Part shown: positions 16,974 through 26,700 of the stretch, piece after piece
How positions within the stretch are numbered: the first letter of the stretch is position 1
Layout: every line of letters begins with the position of its first letter
Assembly (NCBI GenBank): GCA_965221455.1
Contig: OZ244890.1
Span: 124,001-188,000 of the forward strand
Length of the DNA: 64,000 nucleotides
Direction of reading: 5' to 3'
Source: SMWN01 sp965221455
GTDB lineage: Bacteria; Pseudomonadota; Gammaproteobacteria; Eutrophobiales; Eutrophobiaceae
The notes under the pieces: generated by a model
Told to the model about the DNA's origin: nothing
What the model saw: only the letters and a program-made list of their open reading frames with translations
The model's database searches: none
Translations under genes and position numbers: made by a program

Positions 16974-18401
16974 TTACACCCCACTTTCTGTCAAGCGTGC
17001 ACGGATAAATTTCAATGCCGAATCAAGGCGGGCAAGTACTCTTTTTTTACCGATTAATCTTAGCGTTGCATCTATTGATGGTGAAATGGATCCTCCGGTA
17101 ACAGCAACGCGCAAAGGCTGGGCGATTTTCCCCATTTTGATATCAAATTCAGCAGCAGTATCATCAATTAACCGGTGTAAATTTGTATCCGACCATACTT
17201 CAAGAAATGATAGTTGCTCACGAATTTTTTCTAAAGGCTCCAGAACCACTGGCCTTAAATATTTTTTCGCAGCAGCATCATCATGAGCATCAAAATCGAC
17301 ATAGAAACATCGGCTTTGTTCGGCCATGTCCACCAGGGTCCTTGATCTTTCTTTTTGAACTTCAACAAGATCCTGAATATCGGGACCATCGCTCAAATCG
17401 ACATCAAGTGTCACAAAATATTCACTTAATTTATCCGCAAGCCCGGCATTATTTTCACTCTTGATGTAATGCTGGTTTAGCCAAAGTAATTTTTCAGGAT
17501 TTACCGACGCTGCGGACTTGTTTACATCCTTGATATCAAAATACTCAATCATTTCACCCATACTGAATATTTCCTGATCACCGTGTGACCAACCAAGTCG
17601 TGCAATGTAATTCAACAGGGCTTCCGGTAAATAACCATCTTTCCTGTATTGCAATATATTCGCTGCACCATGGCGTTTGGATAAACGACCGCCATCCTCA
17701 CCCAGAATAAGCGGCATGTGCGCATAATGCGGTATTTGTACGCTCAGCGCATGAAAAATATTTATTTGCCTGGGGGTGTTATTCAGATGATCATCACCTC
17801 TGATTACGTCCGTTATCCGCATATCCATATCATCAACAACAACCGCCAGATTATAAGTGGGTGACCCATCCGATCTGGCAATAATTAAATCATCAAGCTC
17901 CTTGTTCTTATAAATAACCGTTCCCTGAATACGATCTTCCATGACAACTTCACCTTCGAGTGGATTCTTGAATCTGACAACAGTTTGACTGTCAAGACTA
18001 TGTGAATGACCAACATCACGACAACGTCCGTCATATCCTGGCTTAGCGCCTCGTGCCATGGCTTCTTCGCGCATGACATCAAGCATTTCCTTACTACAAG
18101 TGCAATAATAGGCTTTATCTTCATCAAGTAATTTTTGGATAACTTCTTTATAACGATCATATCGTTGTGTTTGATAGTAAAGGTCATCATCATAATCCAG
18201 GCCCAACCACTTCATACCATCAAGTATCACCTGTACTGATTCTTTCGAGGATCGTTCGCGATCAGTATCTTCTATACGCAGGATAAACTCACCTTGATGG
18301 TGACGTGCATATAACCATGAGAAAAATGCCGTTCTAACACCACCTATATGAAGGTGGCCGGTTGGGCTTGGGGCAAAACGGGTACGGACGGACGCTGTCA
18401 T
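16974..18401 (-). CDS. gltX: Glutamyl-tRNA synthetase
   Basis: This class I synthetase charges tRNA-Glu with glutamate. The 475-residue length is normal. The N-terminal signature VRTRFAPSPTGHLHIGGVRT carries the HIGH-type motif, and GGRLSKRHGAANI carries KLSKR. A CTC...CRD cysteine region (YYCTCSKEML, DGRCRD) lies between them, as in zinc-containing GluRS. The C-terminal anticodon-binding domain ends LDSALKFIRARL. A tRNA-Ala and the cognate tRNA-Glu follow directly on the same strand. The gene is 47 bases downstream of leuD and may be transcribed with it. Confidence 0.97.
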   Translation of the reverse strand: MTASVRTRFAPSPTGHLHIGGVRTAFFSWLYARHHQGEFILRIEDTDRERSSKESVQVILDGMKWLGLDYDDDLYYQTQRYDRYKEVIQKLLDEDKAYYCTCSKEMLDVMREEAMARGAKPGYDGRCRDVGHSHSLDSQTVVRFKNPLEGEVVMEDRIQGTVIYKNKELDDLIIARSDGSPTYNLAVVVDDMDMRITDVIRGDDHLNNTPRQINIFHALSVQIPHYAHMPLILGEDGGRLSKRHGAANILQYRKDGYLPEALLNYIARLGWSHGDQEIFSMGEMIEYFDIKDVNKSAASVNPEKLLWLNQHYIKSENNAGLADKLSEYFVTLDVDLSDGPDIQDLVEVQKERSRTLVDMAEQSRCFYVDFDAHDDAAAKKYLRPVVLEPLEKIREQLSFLEVWSDTNLHRLIDDTAAEFDIKMGKIAQPLRVAVTGGSISPSIDATLRLIGKKRVLARLDSALKFIRARLTESGV

Positions 18402-18448
18402 ACTTAACCATTTTTCTCCTGGAGTTATAATTTATTCGGGAAACAAAA

Positions 18449-19090
18449 CTATTCAGCAAATAACCAGGGGGCTTGTTGCCTCCGTTGGGCTTCGTAATTG
18501 CGAATATCTTCAACATATGAAAGTGTCAGCGCAATATCATCCAGGCCATTAAGTAACCGATCCTGCAAACCTTTATCAAGTTCGAAGTGATAGCTTTCCC
18601 CTGCCGGCGTTGCAACGGCAAGATTCTCCAAATCAATACTCAACTCATACCCTGTAGTCGCCGTTGTAGCGGCAAATAATTTGTCGATCACACTGAGTTC
18701 GAACGTAATGGGTAAAAGACCATTTTTAAAAGCATTGCTATAAAAAATATCTGCGAAACCTGACGCAATGATTACGCCAATACCATAATCCAGAAAAGAC
18801 CATACGGCATGTTCGCGTGACGAACCACAGCCAAAGTTCTCACGAGCAAGTAAAATTTGTGCTTCACGATAGCGCGGCTGATTTAAAACAAAATCAGGAT
18901 TTTCTCTTCTCTTTGTGTTGTCATCACCCGGCTCACCTGCATCCAGATAGCGCCATTCATCAAACAGGTTTGGACCGAATCCTGTACGTTTAATTGATTT
19001 TAAATACTGTTTCGGAATAATGGCATCTGTATCAACATTGGATCTGTCGAGAGGCGCCACAATCCCGGTAAAACTCCTGAATACCTGCAT
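18449..19090 (-). CDS. leuD: 3-isopropylmalate dehydratase small subunit
   Basis: LeuD forms the swivel domain of isopropylmalate isomerase, which converts 2- to 3-isopropylmalate in leucine synthesis. It is 213 residues long, a normal size for the proteobacterial type. Signatures are PLDRSNVDTDAIIPKQYLK, FGPNLFDEWRYLD and the FGCGSSREHAVW loop that contacts substrate, followed by SFADIFY-type ASGFADIFYSNAFKNGLLP. It begins nine bases after leuC on the same strand, so the two subunits are co-expressed. Confidence 0.97.
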   Translation of the reverse strand: MQVFRSFTGIVAPLDRSNVDTDAIIPKQYLKSIKRTGFGPNLFDEWRYLDAGEPGDDNTKRRENPDFVLNQPRYREAQILLARENFGCGSSREHAVWSFLDYGIGVIIASGFADIFYSNAFKNGLLPITFELSVIDKLFAATTATTGYELSIDLENLAVATPAGESYHFELDKGLQDRLLNGLDDIALTLSYVEDIRNYEAQRRQQAPWLFAE

Positions 19091-19099
19091 AATCCCTCT

Positions 19100-20500
19100 C
19101 TATAACTCTCCAACATCGACAAAATGACCGGCAATCGCTGCTGCAGCGGCCATTGCAGGACTGACCAGATGCGTTCTTCCACCCTGCCCTTGTCGACCTT
19201 CAAAATTACGATTTGATGTGGATGCACATCTTTCACCGACGGCTAATCTATCTGCATTCATTCCTAAACACATGGAACAGCCCGGCTCACGCCACTCAAA
19301 CCCGGCATCAATAAAAACCTGATGCAGACCTTCTTTTTCGGCTTGTCGTTTTACCAAACCGGAACCCGGAACCACCAGCGCCAACACAATATTATCCGCA
19401 ATGTACCGACCTCTGGTTATTTCTGCCGCCGATCTAATATCTTCAATCCGTGAATTGGTGCACGAACCAATAAACACCTTGTCTATGCTGATGTCCTTAA
19501 TCAATGTCCCCGGCACCAAATCCATATATTTCAATGCATGTCGCATCCCTTCACGCACACTACTATCAGTTTCTTCTTTCGGATCAGGCACTTCACCATT
19601 AATGGAAACGACCATCTCCGGAGACGTTCCCCATGTGACCTGAGGTTGAATACCTGTGGCATTGATCCTGACGATTTTGTCGAAATGAGCGGCATCATCA
19701 CTCTGCAAATACCGCCATGCTGCAACGGCACGTTCCCAAAGTTCACCTTGCGGTGCAAAAGGTCTACCTTTGATGTAATCAATTGTTTTATCGTCTACAG
19801 CTATCAGGCCTGCTCTGGCACCTGCTTCAATACTCATGTTACACACGGTCATTCTGCCTTCCATAGAAAGCGCACTGATGGCTTCGCCCGCAAATTCAAT
19901 AGTGTGACCTGTGCCACCAGCCGTCCCAATTTCACCAATAATAGCCAAAACAATATCCTTGGCGGTGATGCCTTTACCCATTTGACCATCAACCACCACT
20001 TGCATATTTTTTGCCTTACGTAACACCAAACACTGCGTTGCCAATACATGCTCGACCTCGGAAGTGCCGATACCAATTGCCAACGCACCTAAAGCACCAT
20101 TTGTGGACGTGTGTGAGTCACCACAGACGATTGTCATACCTGGTAAAGAGGCACCTTGCTCAGGGCCGATAACATGAACAATCCCCTGTCTGGGATCACT
20201 CATCGCAAATTTGGTAATACCTGTTTCCCTGCAATTATCATCCAATGTCGATAATTGTAATCTGGCAACAGGATCGTCTATCCGATCACGACGGTACGTT
20301 GGAACATTATGATCAGGCACGGCCAAATTCGCGTCGACTCGCCACGGTGTCCGATCATTAATTTTCAGACCTTCAAATGCCTGGGGCGAAGTCACTTCAT
20401 GAATGAGTTGCCTGTCTACGTAGATGAGTGCAGATCCATCGCCATTCTCACGCACTACATGATCGTCCCATAACTTGTCGTAAAGTGTTCTTGCCGTCAT
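19100..20500 (-). CDS. leuC: 3-isopropylmalate dehydratase large subunit
   Basis: LeuC carries the [4Fe-4S] cluster of isopropylmalate isomerase and belongs to the aconitase family. The 466-residue protein starts MTARTLYDKLWDDHVV. It contains VCGDSHTSTNGALGALAIGI, with one cluster cysteine, then FIGSCTNSRIEDIR and EPGCSMCLGMN, with the other two. NRNFEGRQGQGGRTHLVSPA lies near the C-terminus. These are the standard LeuC motifs. It is preceded by the AcuI-type reductase with only a few bases between and followed by leuD. No leuA or leuB lies in the window. Confidence 0.97.
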   Translation of the reverse strand: MTARTLYDKLWDDHVVRENGDGSALIYVDRQLIHEVTSPQAFEGLKINDRTPWRVDANLAVPDHNVPTYRRDRIDDPVARLQLSTLDDNCRETGITKFAMSDPRQGIVHVIGPEQGASLPGMTIVCGDSHTSTNGALGALAIGIGTSEVEHVLATQCLVLRKAKNMQVVVDGQMGKGITAKDIVLAIIGEIGTAGGTGHTIEFAGEAISALSMEGRMTVCNMSIEAGARAGLIAVDDKTIDYIKGRPFAPQGELWERAVAAWRYLQSDDAAHFDKIVRINATGIQPQVTWGTSPEMVVSINGEVPDPKEETDSSVREGMRHALKYMDLVPGTLIKDISIDKVFIGSCTNSRIEDIRSAAEITRGRYIADNIVLALVVPGSGLVKRQAEKEGLHQVFIDAGFEWREPGCSMCLGMNADRLAVGERCASTSNRNFEGRQGQGGRTHLVSPAMAAAAAIAGHFVDVGEL

Positions 20501-20509
20501 TACCGGGAT

Positions 20510-21508
20510 TTAATCCTGCTCCGCAATTTTAATAATCGTTCTACCCGTTGACGTACCCGCCAACAATGAATCAAGGATATCAGGTAAATCATCCAGGCCT
20601 GCAACCCGAGTCACAATCGCATCCAGATGTCTCGGAGCCAAATCTGTGGACAATCGATGCCATAACCCATGTCTTAGCTGCGTGGGACAGTCCGATGAAG
20701 TAACACCCAATAAACTCACACCGCGCAAAATAAACGGCATTACCGTGGTATTTAAATGACTACCGCCTGCCAATCCTACTGATACAATATTGCCCCATGG
20801 CCTGGTCGTTCGAGTCAACCACGCGAGTATATCACCACCCACGTTATCGATTGCGCCGCCCCATTGTCCTTTCCCAAGTGGTGACCCTGAAAAATCAATA
20901 TTATTTCTGTCGAACACCTCGGCCGCACCCAATGCCAGTAACCTGTTCTTTTCCTTTTGTTTACCTGAAACAGCGATCACCTCATAACCAAGCCCGGATA
21001 AAATATCGACAGCATAATTACCGACACCACCGGAAGCTCCTGTGACAACGAAAGGCCCGTCTTCAGGCTTTTGATTATTTTCTTCCAGGCGATGTATACA
21101 AAGCGCAACGGTAAATCCGGCCGTTCCAATCGACATCGCCTGTTTAGGAGACATGGTATCGGGTAAGCGCACAACCCACTCCGCAGGAACACGGGCATAC
21201 CCCGCATAGCCGCCGTCGTGATTTGTACCAAAATCATATCCCGTGACTAATACTGCATCACCCTCTGCAAAAGTTTTATTCGTCGATGACACAACGTGAC
21301 CCGCAGCATCAATACCTCCGATAACGGGAAATTCACGCGTGAATTTCCCCATGCCTTTCGCAGCCAGTGCATCTTTATAATTAACACTGGAATAGGCTAC
21401 CTTGAGTAGAACTTCGCCAGCGGACAGATCATCCAGCGTCAATGATCCAGGATTCCCCTGCACTTTCTCTCCGTGTTGATCTATACGAAAAACTTTAAAA
21501 TCACGCAT
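20510..21508 (-). CDS. Acrylyl-CoA reductase-like quinone oxidoreductase (AcuI/YhdH family)
   Basis: This is a zinc-independent medium-chain dehydrogenase/reductase. AcuI/YhdH members reduce acrylyl-CoA to propionyl-CoA with NADPH. Family features are SSVNYKDALAAKGMGKFTRE at the N-terminus, PVIGGIDAAGHV, the nucleotide-binding VTGASGGVGNYAVDILSGLG, and GVTSSDCPTQLRHGLWHRL, which contains the SSDxxP segment typical of YhdH. The ATG at 21508 (MRDFKVF) gives 332 residues and the conserved N-terminus; the in-frame ATG at 21523 adds five. Its stop is nine bases from the leuC start, an unexpected operon partner. It may detoxify acrylyl-CoA, but that is inferred from the family. Confidence 0.88.
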   Translation of the reverse strand: MRDFKVFRIDQHGEKVQGNPGSLTLDDLSAGEVLLKVAYSSVNYKDALAAKGMGKFTREFPVIGGIDAAGHVVSSTNKTFAEGDAVLVTGYDFGTNHDGGYAGYARVPAEWVVRLPDTMSPKQAMSIGTAGFTVALCIHRLEENNQKPEDGPFVVTGASGGVGNYAVDILSGLGYEVIAVSGKQKEKNRLLALGAAEVFDRNNIDFSGSPLGKGQWGGAIDNVGGDILAWLTRTTRPWGNIVSVGLAGGSHLNTTVMPFILRGVSLLGVTSSDCPTQLRHGLWHRLSTDLAPRHLDAIVTRVAGLDDLPDILDSLLAGTSTGRTIIKIAEQD

Positions 21509-21668
21509 CCTAATGACCTGCATATTTACATTCCGGGGAGCGCATGAAACAATTTCGCGCTTCGTGGTTCTAACCAGTGCAACGGTCTCTTTACAATAAT
21601 GGAGAACACGCTAACAGGCCGCACATGTTACGAAAAAATAACAAATACTCCAACTTACAGGTATACGG

Positions 21669-22193
21669 ATGAAAAAAATTTACGGCACCATATTATTGAT
21701 GCTAATGAGCTTTCAAACTGCTCTTGCAGATCGTAATGATGGTGCCTATGCCTATCTGCAAGGTGATTATGAAACGGCCTATAACATTATGATTTCACTG
21801 GCGAATACCTCAGACGACAAGATCGCACAATACTATTTGGGGGTCATGTATATGAAAGGGCAGGGTGTGGAGCAGGATTTTAAAGCCGCCGGAGAATGGT
21901 TTCGTAAAGCCTCTGAACAGGGACTGGCAGCCGCCATGTATAAACTTGCCAACCTTTATACTGAGGGTAAAGGCGTTCCCAGGGACATGGAATTTGCCTA
22001 CGTCTGGTACAGTGTCGGTGCGGTACACAACCATCAAAAATCTGTTAAAGGTATGGAAAATGTAAAATCCAGGCTATCCAGCGAGGAAATGCTATCCGCA
22101 GATCAACTGGTCGCGGAATATATAAAAAAATATGGACCTAAAACTGCAGAAAAGCAAGGACAAAGCATCGAAACCGATCTTTCCAATCGCTAG
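21669..22193 (+). CDS. Exported Sel1-repeat (TPR-like) protein
   Basis: This 174-residue protein begins with a signal peptide (MKKIYGTILLMLMSFQTALA) and is probably periplasmic. Two or more Sel1-like helical repeats follow: AQYYLGVMYMKGQGVEQDFK, then AAGEWFRKASEQGLAAAMYK, then LANLYTEGKGVPRDMEFAYV. The C-terminus is a charged helix. Sel1-like repeats mediate protein-protein contacts; no enzymatic domain is present. The gene is divergent from acuI and convergent with the SapC-family gene, so it stands alone. A partner cannot be deduced. Confidence 0.8.
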   Translation: MKKIYGTILLMLMSFQTALADRNDGAYAYLQGDYETAYNIMISLANTSDDKIAQYYLGVMYMKGQGVEQDFKAAGEWFRKASEQGLAAAMYKLANLYTEGKGVPRDMEFAYVWYSVGAVHNHQKSVKGMENVKSRLSSEEMLSADQLVAEYIKKYGPKTAEKQGQSIETDLSNR

Positions 22194-22305
22194 TACGAAG
22201 AAAATCACCATGCCTCGTATGGCGCCGTTTTAAACGGTTGACCATTGCCGAATTATAATGAAAACAACACGCATCTGCGCGTCATTCCTTGACATCTGTC
22301 CACTG

Positions 22306-23052
22306 TCATACCTTCTTGGTATGTGACTGTGACTTCAATCTAGTCACTAATGAATCAATATTACCCAGTGAAACCAGATGGGCATAAACCAATTCAATTT
22401 GATCTGTTTTTACCAAATTTAGCAATTTGCCAGCATCCAACGCCTTTAACTTCTCTCTGCTGACACCCATAAAACCACCCAGAGATATTTCTTCTCCATC
22501 AGCCATTTTAATATCAGCCTTCATCGGCTCCAGAAGTCCCAAATCCTTGATGTTTTTACAGAACAATGTCGTTAGTTGAATATGACTTTGATATTCCTTT
22601 AGAAATTCGACAGAATTTCTGAGTAATCCAGATTCATTACCATCTGCATCAAATAACCTTGTCCCCTTACCCTTATCGTTAAACCCGGGACAGTCACTAT
22701 CTATACACACCGTAAATTGTTCTGATCCTTCTTCACCCGTTGCCAATATAAACGGATAGCGCCTGATATAAGCGGGAATATATTTCGCTAACCATTCCCC
22801 CTTTTTATTAACGTAAAGATTTTCATTCTTCCTCAGCCCCAATATTACGACGGGGAAAACAGACTCATCTTTACCTGTTCCGAATACAATGGGATACTCA
22901 TTTGCCGCCTTAATAAATTCTACAGCGGCAATATACAGGCTATTGGTTTCAGATGTATGCTTGAAATTGGCAATAGCCACAACACTCCAGTCACTATGTG
23001 TTTCTTTATTTAGAGGTACAATTTTTTTATAAAATATTGGTTGTGAACTCAT
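22306..23052 (-). CDS. SapC-family protein
   Basis: The 248-residue product resembles the SapC family. The start MSSQPIFYKKIVPLNKETHS is followed by FIKAANEYPIVF, FPVVILGLRKNENLYVNKKG and a segment with YIPAYIRRYPFILA. The C-terminal half contains EFLKEYQSHIQLTTLFCKNI, then LGGFMGVSREKLKALD, which is also typical. I chose ATG 23052 over 23064, as it gives the conserved start. There is no signal peptide. SapC was first described next to S-layer genes, but its biochemical role is not established. Here it is 78 bases downstream of a small acidic exported protein at the end of the TPS locus, so co-transcription is plausible. Confidence 0.85.
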   Translation of the reverse strand: MSSQPIFYKKIVPLNKETHSDWSVVAIANFKHTSETNSLYIAAVEFIKAANEYPIVFGTGKDESVFPVVILGLRKNENLYVNKKGEWLAKYIPAYIRRYPFILATGEEGSEQFTVCIDSDCPGFNDKGKGTRLFDADGNESGLLRNSVEFLKEYQSHIQLTTLFCKNIKDLGLLEPMKADIKMADGEEISLGGFMGVSREKLKALDAGKLLNLVKTDQIELVYAHLVSLGNIDSLVTRLKSQSHTKKV

Positions 23053-23130
23053 GGAAATTCTCAACTTGGAAACAGTTCAGGCGGGAAAGATTATTTTACG
23101 AGAAGCAATCGAAACACGAGTCCGGTTTCT

Positions 23131-23727
23131 CTACTCATCCTTGATTATTTCTTCTTCAACTTTATATAAATCAGCATCATCTTCCATATCTGCCTCGACT
23201 TCATCCAAATCAACATCATCTTCTATATCCTCTTCAGCATCAGCGAAGATAGCATAATCGTCTTCGTTTAAAGTATCTCCGCCAAAAAACGGAGCCTCTT
23301 CCTCTGTAAATTCATCCTGAGCCGGTTCAACCCTGGAAATTTTACTTAGCATTTGCAGGTAATCTGTATATTTTTCTTTTGCATCGACATAGGCAGTAAT
23401 AACCGGAGTTAATTCTTCTTCGCTGTTTTGTTGTCTGGTGACAATGCTCCCGATTCGACTGTCCAAGGCTTCAATCAGTTGTTCAATTTCATCTTCATTC
23501 ACGGTTGGATCACATATTTCACTACCGTCACACATAGCGATGGACAGGGCAATACCCATACTAATGGTATTAAATACTTCCGTATCATTAAACATTGCGG
23601 AAACATCAGCATTGTCGATTTCATTAATATCCAATATATCGGCGGACGCGGAAAAAACCTGCATGCTGAACGTAACAGAAAACGATATCACGAGAACGAG
23701 TGGATATTTTCCTGACACACCAATCAT
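23131..23727 (-). CDS. Small acidic secreted protein homologous to the TpsA C-terminal domain
   Basis: This is a 198-residue protein with a signal peptide (PLVLVISFSVTFSMQVFSASA). The middle contains GIALSIAMCDGSEIC, then DEIEQLIEALDSRIGSIVTR and DAKEKYTDYLQML. These align with GIALSLAQCEEIEGC, LDVFIVQIETILEELIGRL and RADLQDYL in the C-terminus of the giant exoprotein encoded just upstream, including a conserved Cx5C cysteine pair. The C-terminal 60 residues are extremely acidic (repeated D/E with VDLDEVEADMEDDADLY). It begins four bases after the tpsA stop, so it is certainly in the same operon. It looks like a detached, self-exported copy of the TpsA C-terminal domain; its role is unknown. 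Confidence 0.82.
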   Translation of the reverse strand: MIGVSGKYPLVLVISFSVTFSMQVFSASADILDINEIDNADVSAMFNDTEVFNTISMGIALSIAMCDGSEICDPTVNEDEIEQLIEALDSRIGSIVTRQQNSEEELTPVITAYVDAKEKYTDYLQMLSKISRVEPAQDEFTEEEAPFFGGDTLNEDDYAIFADAEEDIEDDVDLDEVEADMEDDADLYKVEEEIIKDE

Positions 23728-23730
23728 CTC

Positions 23731-26700
23731 TCAGTACCACACATCACTCATTTTTCCCTTACCGATATTTGACAATGAAGGACCGTAGTTCACCACTTGC
23801 GTCAAGCTATAATCACCCACCTCGGCAATAAACAATGGAGCAGGTTGAATCCCGCTTTCGGTGCCTTCTTGCAATAACTTCATTTTTTTCTCAATGAATT
23901 TTTCCTCTGATTTCGCAGCTTCAATAATAGCCTCAAGAGATTCCAGGGACAGATCGATACCGGTTGAATTACCCAGCTTCTCACGTGCTTCAGGATCACC
24001 CTTGAGATCTTCTAACGCCTGGATACGTCTATTAATGCGGAAAAGTATATTAGCGAGACTTTTGATTACCTCCGCATCCAATCCAACACTGAATTCATCG
24101 TCGCCAAATTCGTCCTCGAACTCTTCATCCACTTCATCCACTGTCAAGTAATCTTGTAAATCTGCACGGTGCTTGACGAAATTGTCGCGTTCATCCTGGT
24201 ATCCTGAAATTAATTTTTCCAATTCCTCTTTCTCAGCCCAACTCCCGGCTTTATCCAAACGCCCGATAAGTTCTTCCAGTATAGTCTCTATTTGTACAAT
24301 AAATACGTCCAGTTCTTCCGGTGTGACATTCGGTGCACAACCTTCAATTTCTTCACACTGGGCCAGGGATAAGGCAATACCTGTTCCTATCTGACCAAAT
24401 AATGTTAAATCCTTTTCAAACAATCCAGTATCAATAACCCCAAGTTCCTTGGTACCTATTAAATCCGTGGCAGGGTTCGAGATGGTTATTAATGCTATAT
24501 TTAACATGGAATCAAATAATTCAATGAAACTCATGAAACCATCCGTCCCATTAATGGGACCGGGACTAGCAGACGAACCAGGACCAAATGTGACATTATT
24601 TGGAGCACCTGTCGCAACCTCAACGGTAGCTTCCTGCAATTCCAGCACCATATTCTGTGAATCCGCAATACCATTTCCAACAGCGATAAATACATTTCCG
24701 GCTGTAAATGTGGTATTCGCATTAGGCACCAGAATGTCTCCGGTACCTGTAGTTGATCCAACTTGTGCATCAACACCTGCAGCCACCAGGAACAAAGTAT
24801 TCCCGCCTGCACTGTCGGTACTGATTCCAAAAGGCAAATTCAGATCACCTGCCAATAATGTTATCGCGCCATCGGTCTCAAATGCAGACACTGTTCCGAT
24901 TGTCCGCGCATTAACATCAATCGCAGTGGCTTCGATAGTGGGTGCCGATATCGAAGCAATCGAACCGCCTATAATCAGGTGTCCATCGAAGTTAGCAAAA
25001 GGTGCTGCTGGAATACTACCCAATGTGTTATCAGCACCTCCAAGTATTTGCGATTCACCTTCAGCTGGTACAATTGCAAGCACGCCACCACGAACAACCG
25101 TATTATCAGCATTATTCCCACCAGTAGGCGTTCTATTAATAACGGTCCCATTGATAACAGTCGTCGGGTAATTGACTACTCCCGTGGCTGTAGTTTCAAT
25201 AATATGATCGCCATTGATAGTTAAAGTCCCGCCATTGAATACCAAATTACCAACATCCCAACCATCATGTGCAGGACCTGAAGAGAAGGTATTCACCGTA
25301 CCATTTAGAATGGTATTACCACCAAATACGACATTCGCGCCAGCACCCGCAACACCGTCAGTAATCGTGCTTTGCAACGTTATCGTACCCGTTGATGCGA
25401 AAGTTGTATCTCCTTCAATAGAAAGAGTTCTGCCGAATGTTAAATTTCCTGTGCCTGTGTCGTAGATTTGAGCACCGGGCGCAGCCGTCACCAACCCGGG
25501 AAATACCAGACTTGTTCCACCTGTTGCAATATCGGCCGTGACATTAAAGTCACCATTATTCAACAGCAAAATATCCAATCCATCCAGACCCGTATTTAAA
25601 TTTGAGTCAATATTATAACCAGGTGCGTCAATAGTTACTGTCTGCGCACTGCCTGCTGCTGAAAACAGCGCAAGCTGACTGGAATTAATCCCGGTTGTAT
25701 CGGCAATATAGATATTACCTGCCGTACCTGCACCCGCTGTTGTTAAATTCAAGGCACCTGCAACAGTGACAACCACATTACTACCAGCAACCCCAATGCC
25801 GCCTGCCGAATTCATCGTTAGACCATCCGCTGTAATGCTACTGGCACCACTACCACTCGTCGTCATGATATTGCCGACAGTCGTGCGCAATCCGGCATTA
25901 CCTGTCCCCGCATCAATGCTGGCAATCGACATGGCGTTGGTTTCTGTAATGAAAATGCCGCCCGTGCCACTCTCCGCTCTCGCCGTCAAAGTGCCGCTCA
26001 AGGTCACGTTAATGTCATTCGCCGCACCGCTCCCACCTATGGCACCACCATTCGCTCGTGCTTCAATAAGCAAGTTGCCAGCCGTCAATGCCGATGTCTC
26101 GTTGGTAATGTTGCCTGCAATGACACTGATGTCCAGATTGTTGGTCGCCAGGTTGACTGTCCCCAGACCCAGTCCATCCGCTTCGGTAATAAATGCATCG
26201 CCGCCCGTCGCAGTCACCGTCAGACTCTCGACACTCAGATTGAGTTCATCGTCACTGTCAACGCCTATCCCCGTCGAGTTACGGATGGTCACCCCCCCGC
26301 CTGTGATGTCTATCACATCGTCTGCGCCTGCAGCGTCTCTAATCGTGCCGCTTGATTCCAGTTCTATGTCACCTGTCCCCGCATCAATGCTGGCAATCGA
26401 CATGGCGTTGGTTTCTGTAATATAGATACCGCCCGTGCCACTGTCGGCTCTCGCCGTCAAAGTGCCGCTCAAGGTCACGTTAATGTCATTCGCCGTACCG
26501 CTCGCACCTATGGCGGCATTACTCGCTTCAAGCAGAAGATTGGTCGCGGTGATGTCCGAGCCACTATTAGCAATACTGCTGGCAATCGCACGTAATTCAA
26601 CATTGCCTGTCGCTGCATTGACTTCTCCAACCAGCATGTCTGTGGTCGTCTCACTGATATAGATGCCCCCCGTGCCACTCTCCGCTCTCGCCGTCAAAGT

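Noticed and set aside
16680..17057. 125-codon rightward frame across the two tRNAs
   Set aside because: It runs antisense through tRNA-Glu, tRNA-Ala and the gltX end, and is not a gene.
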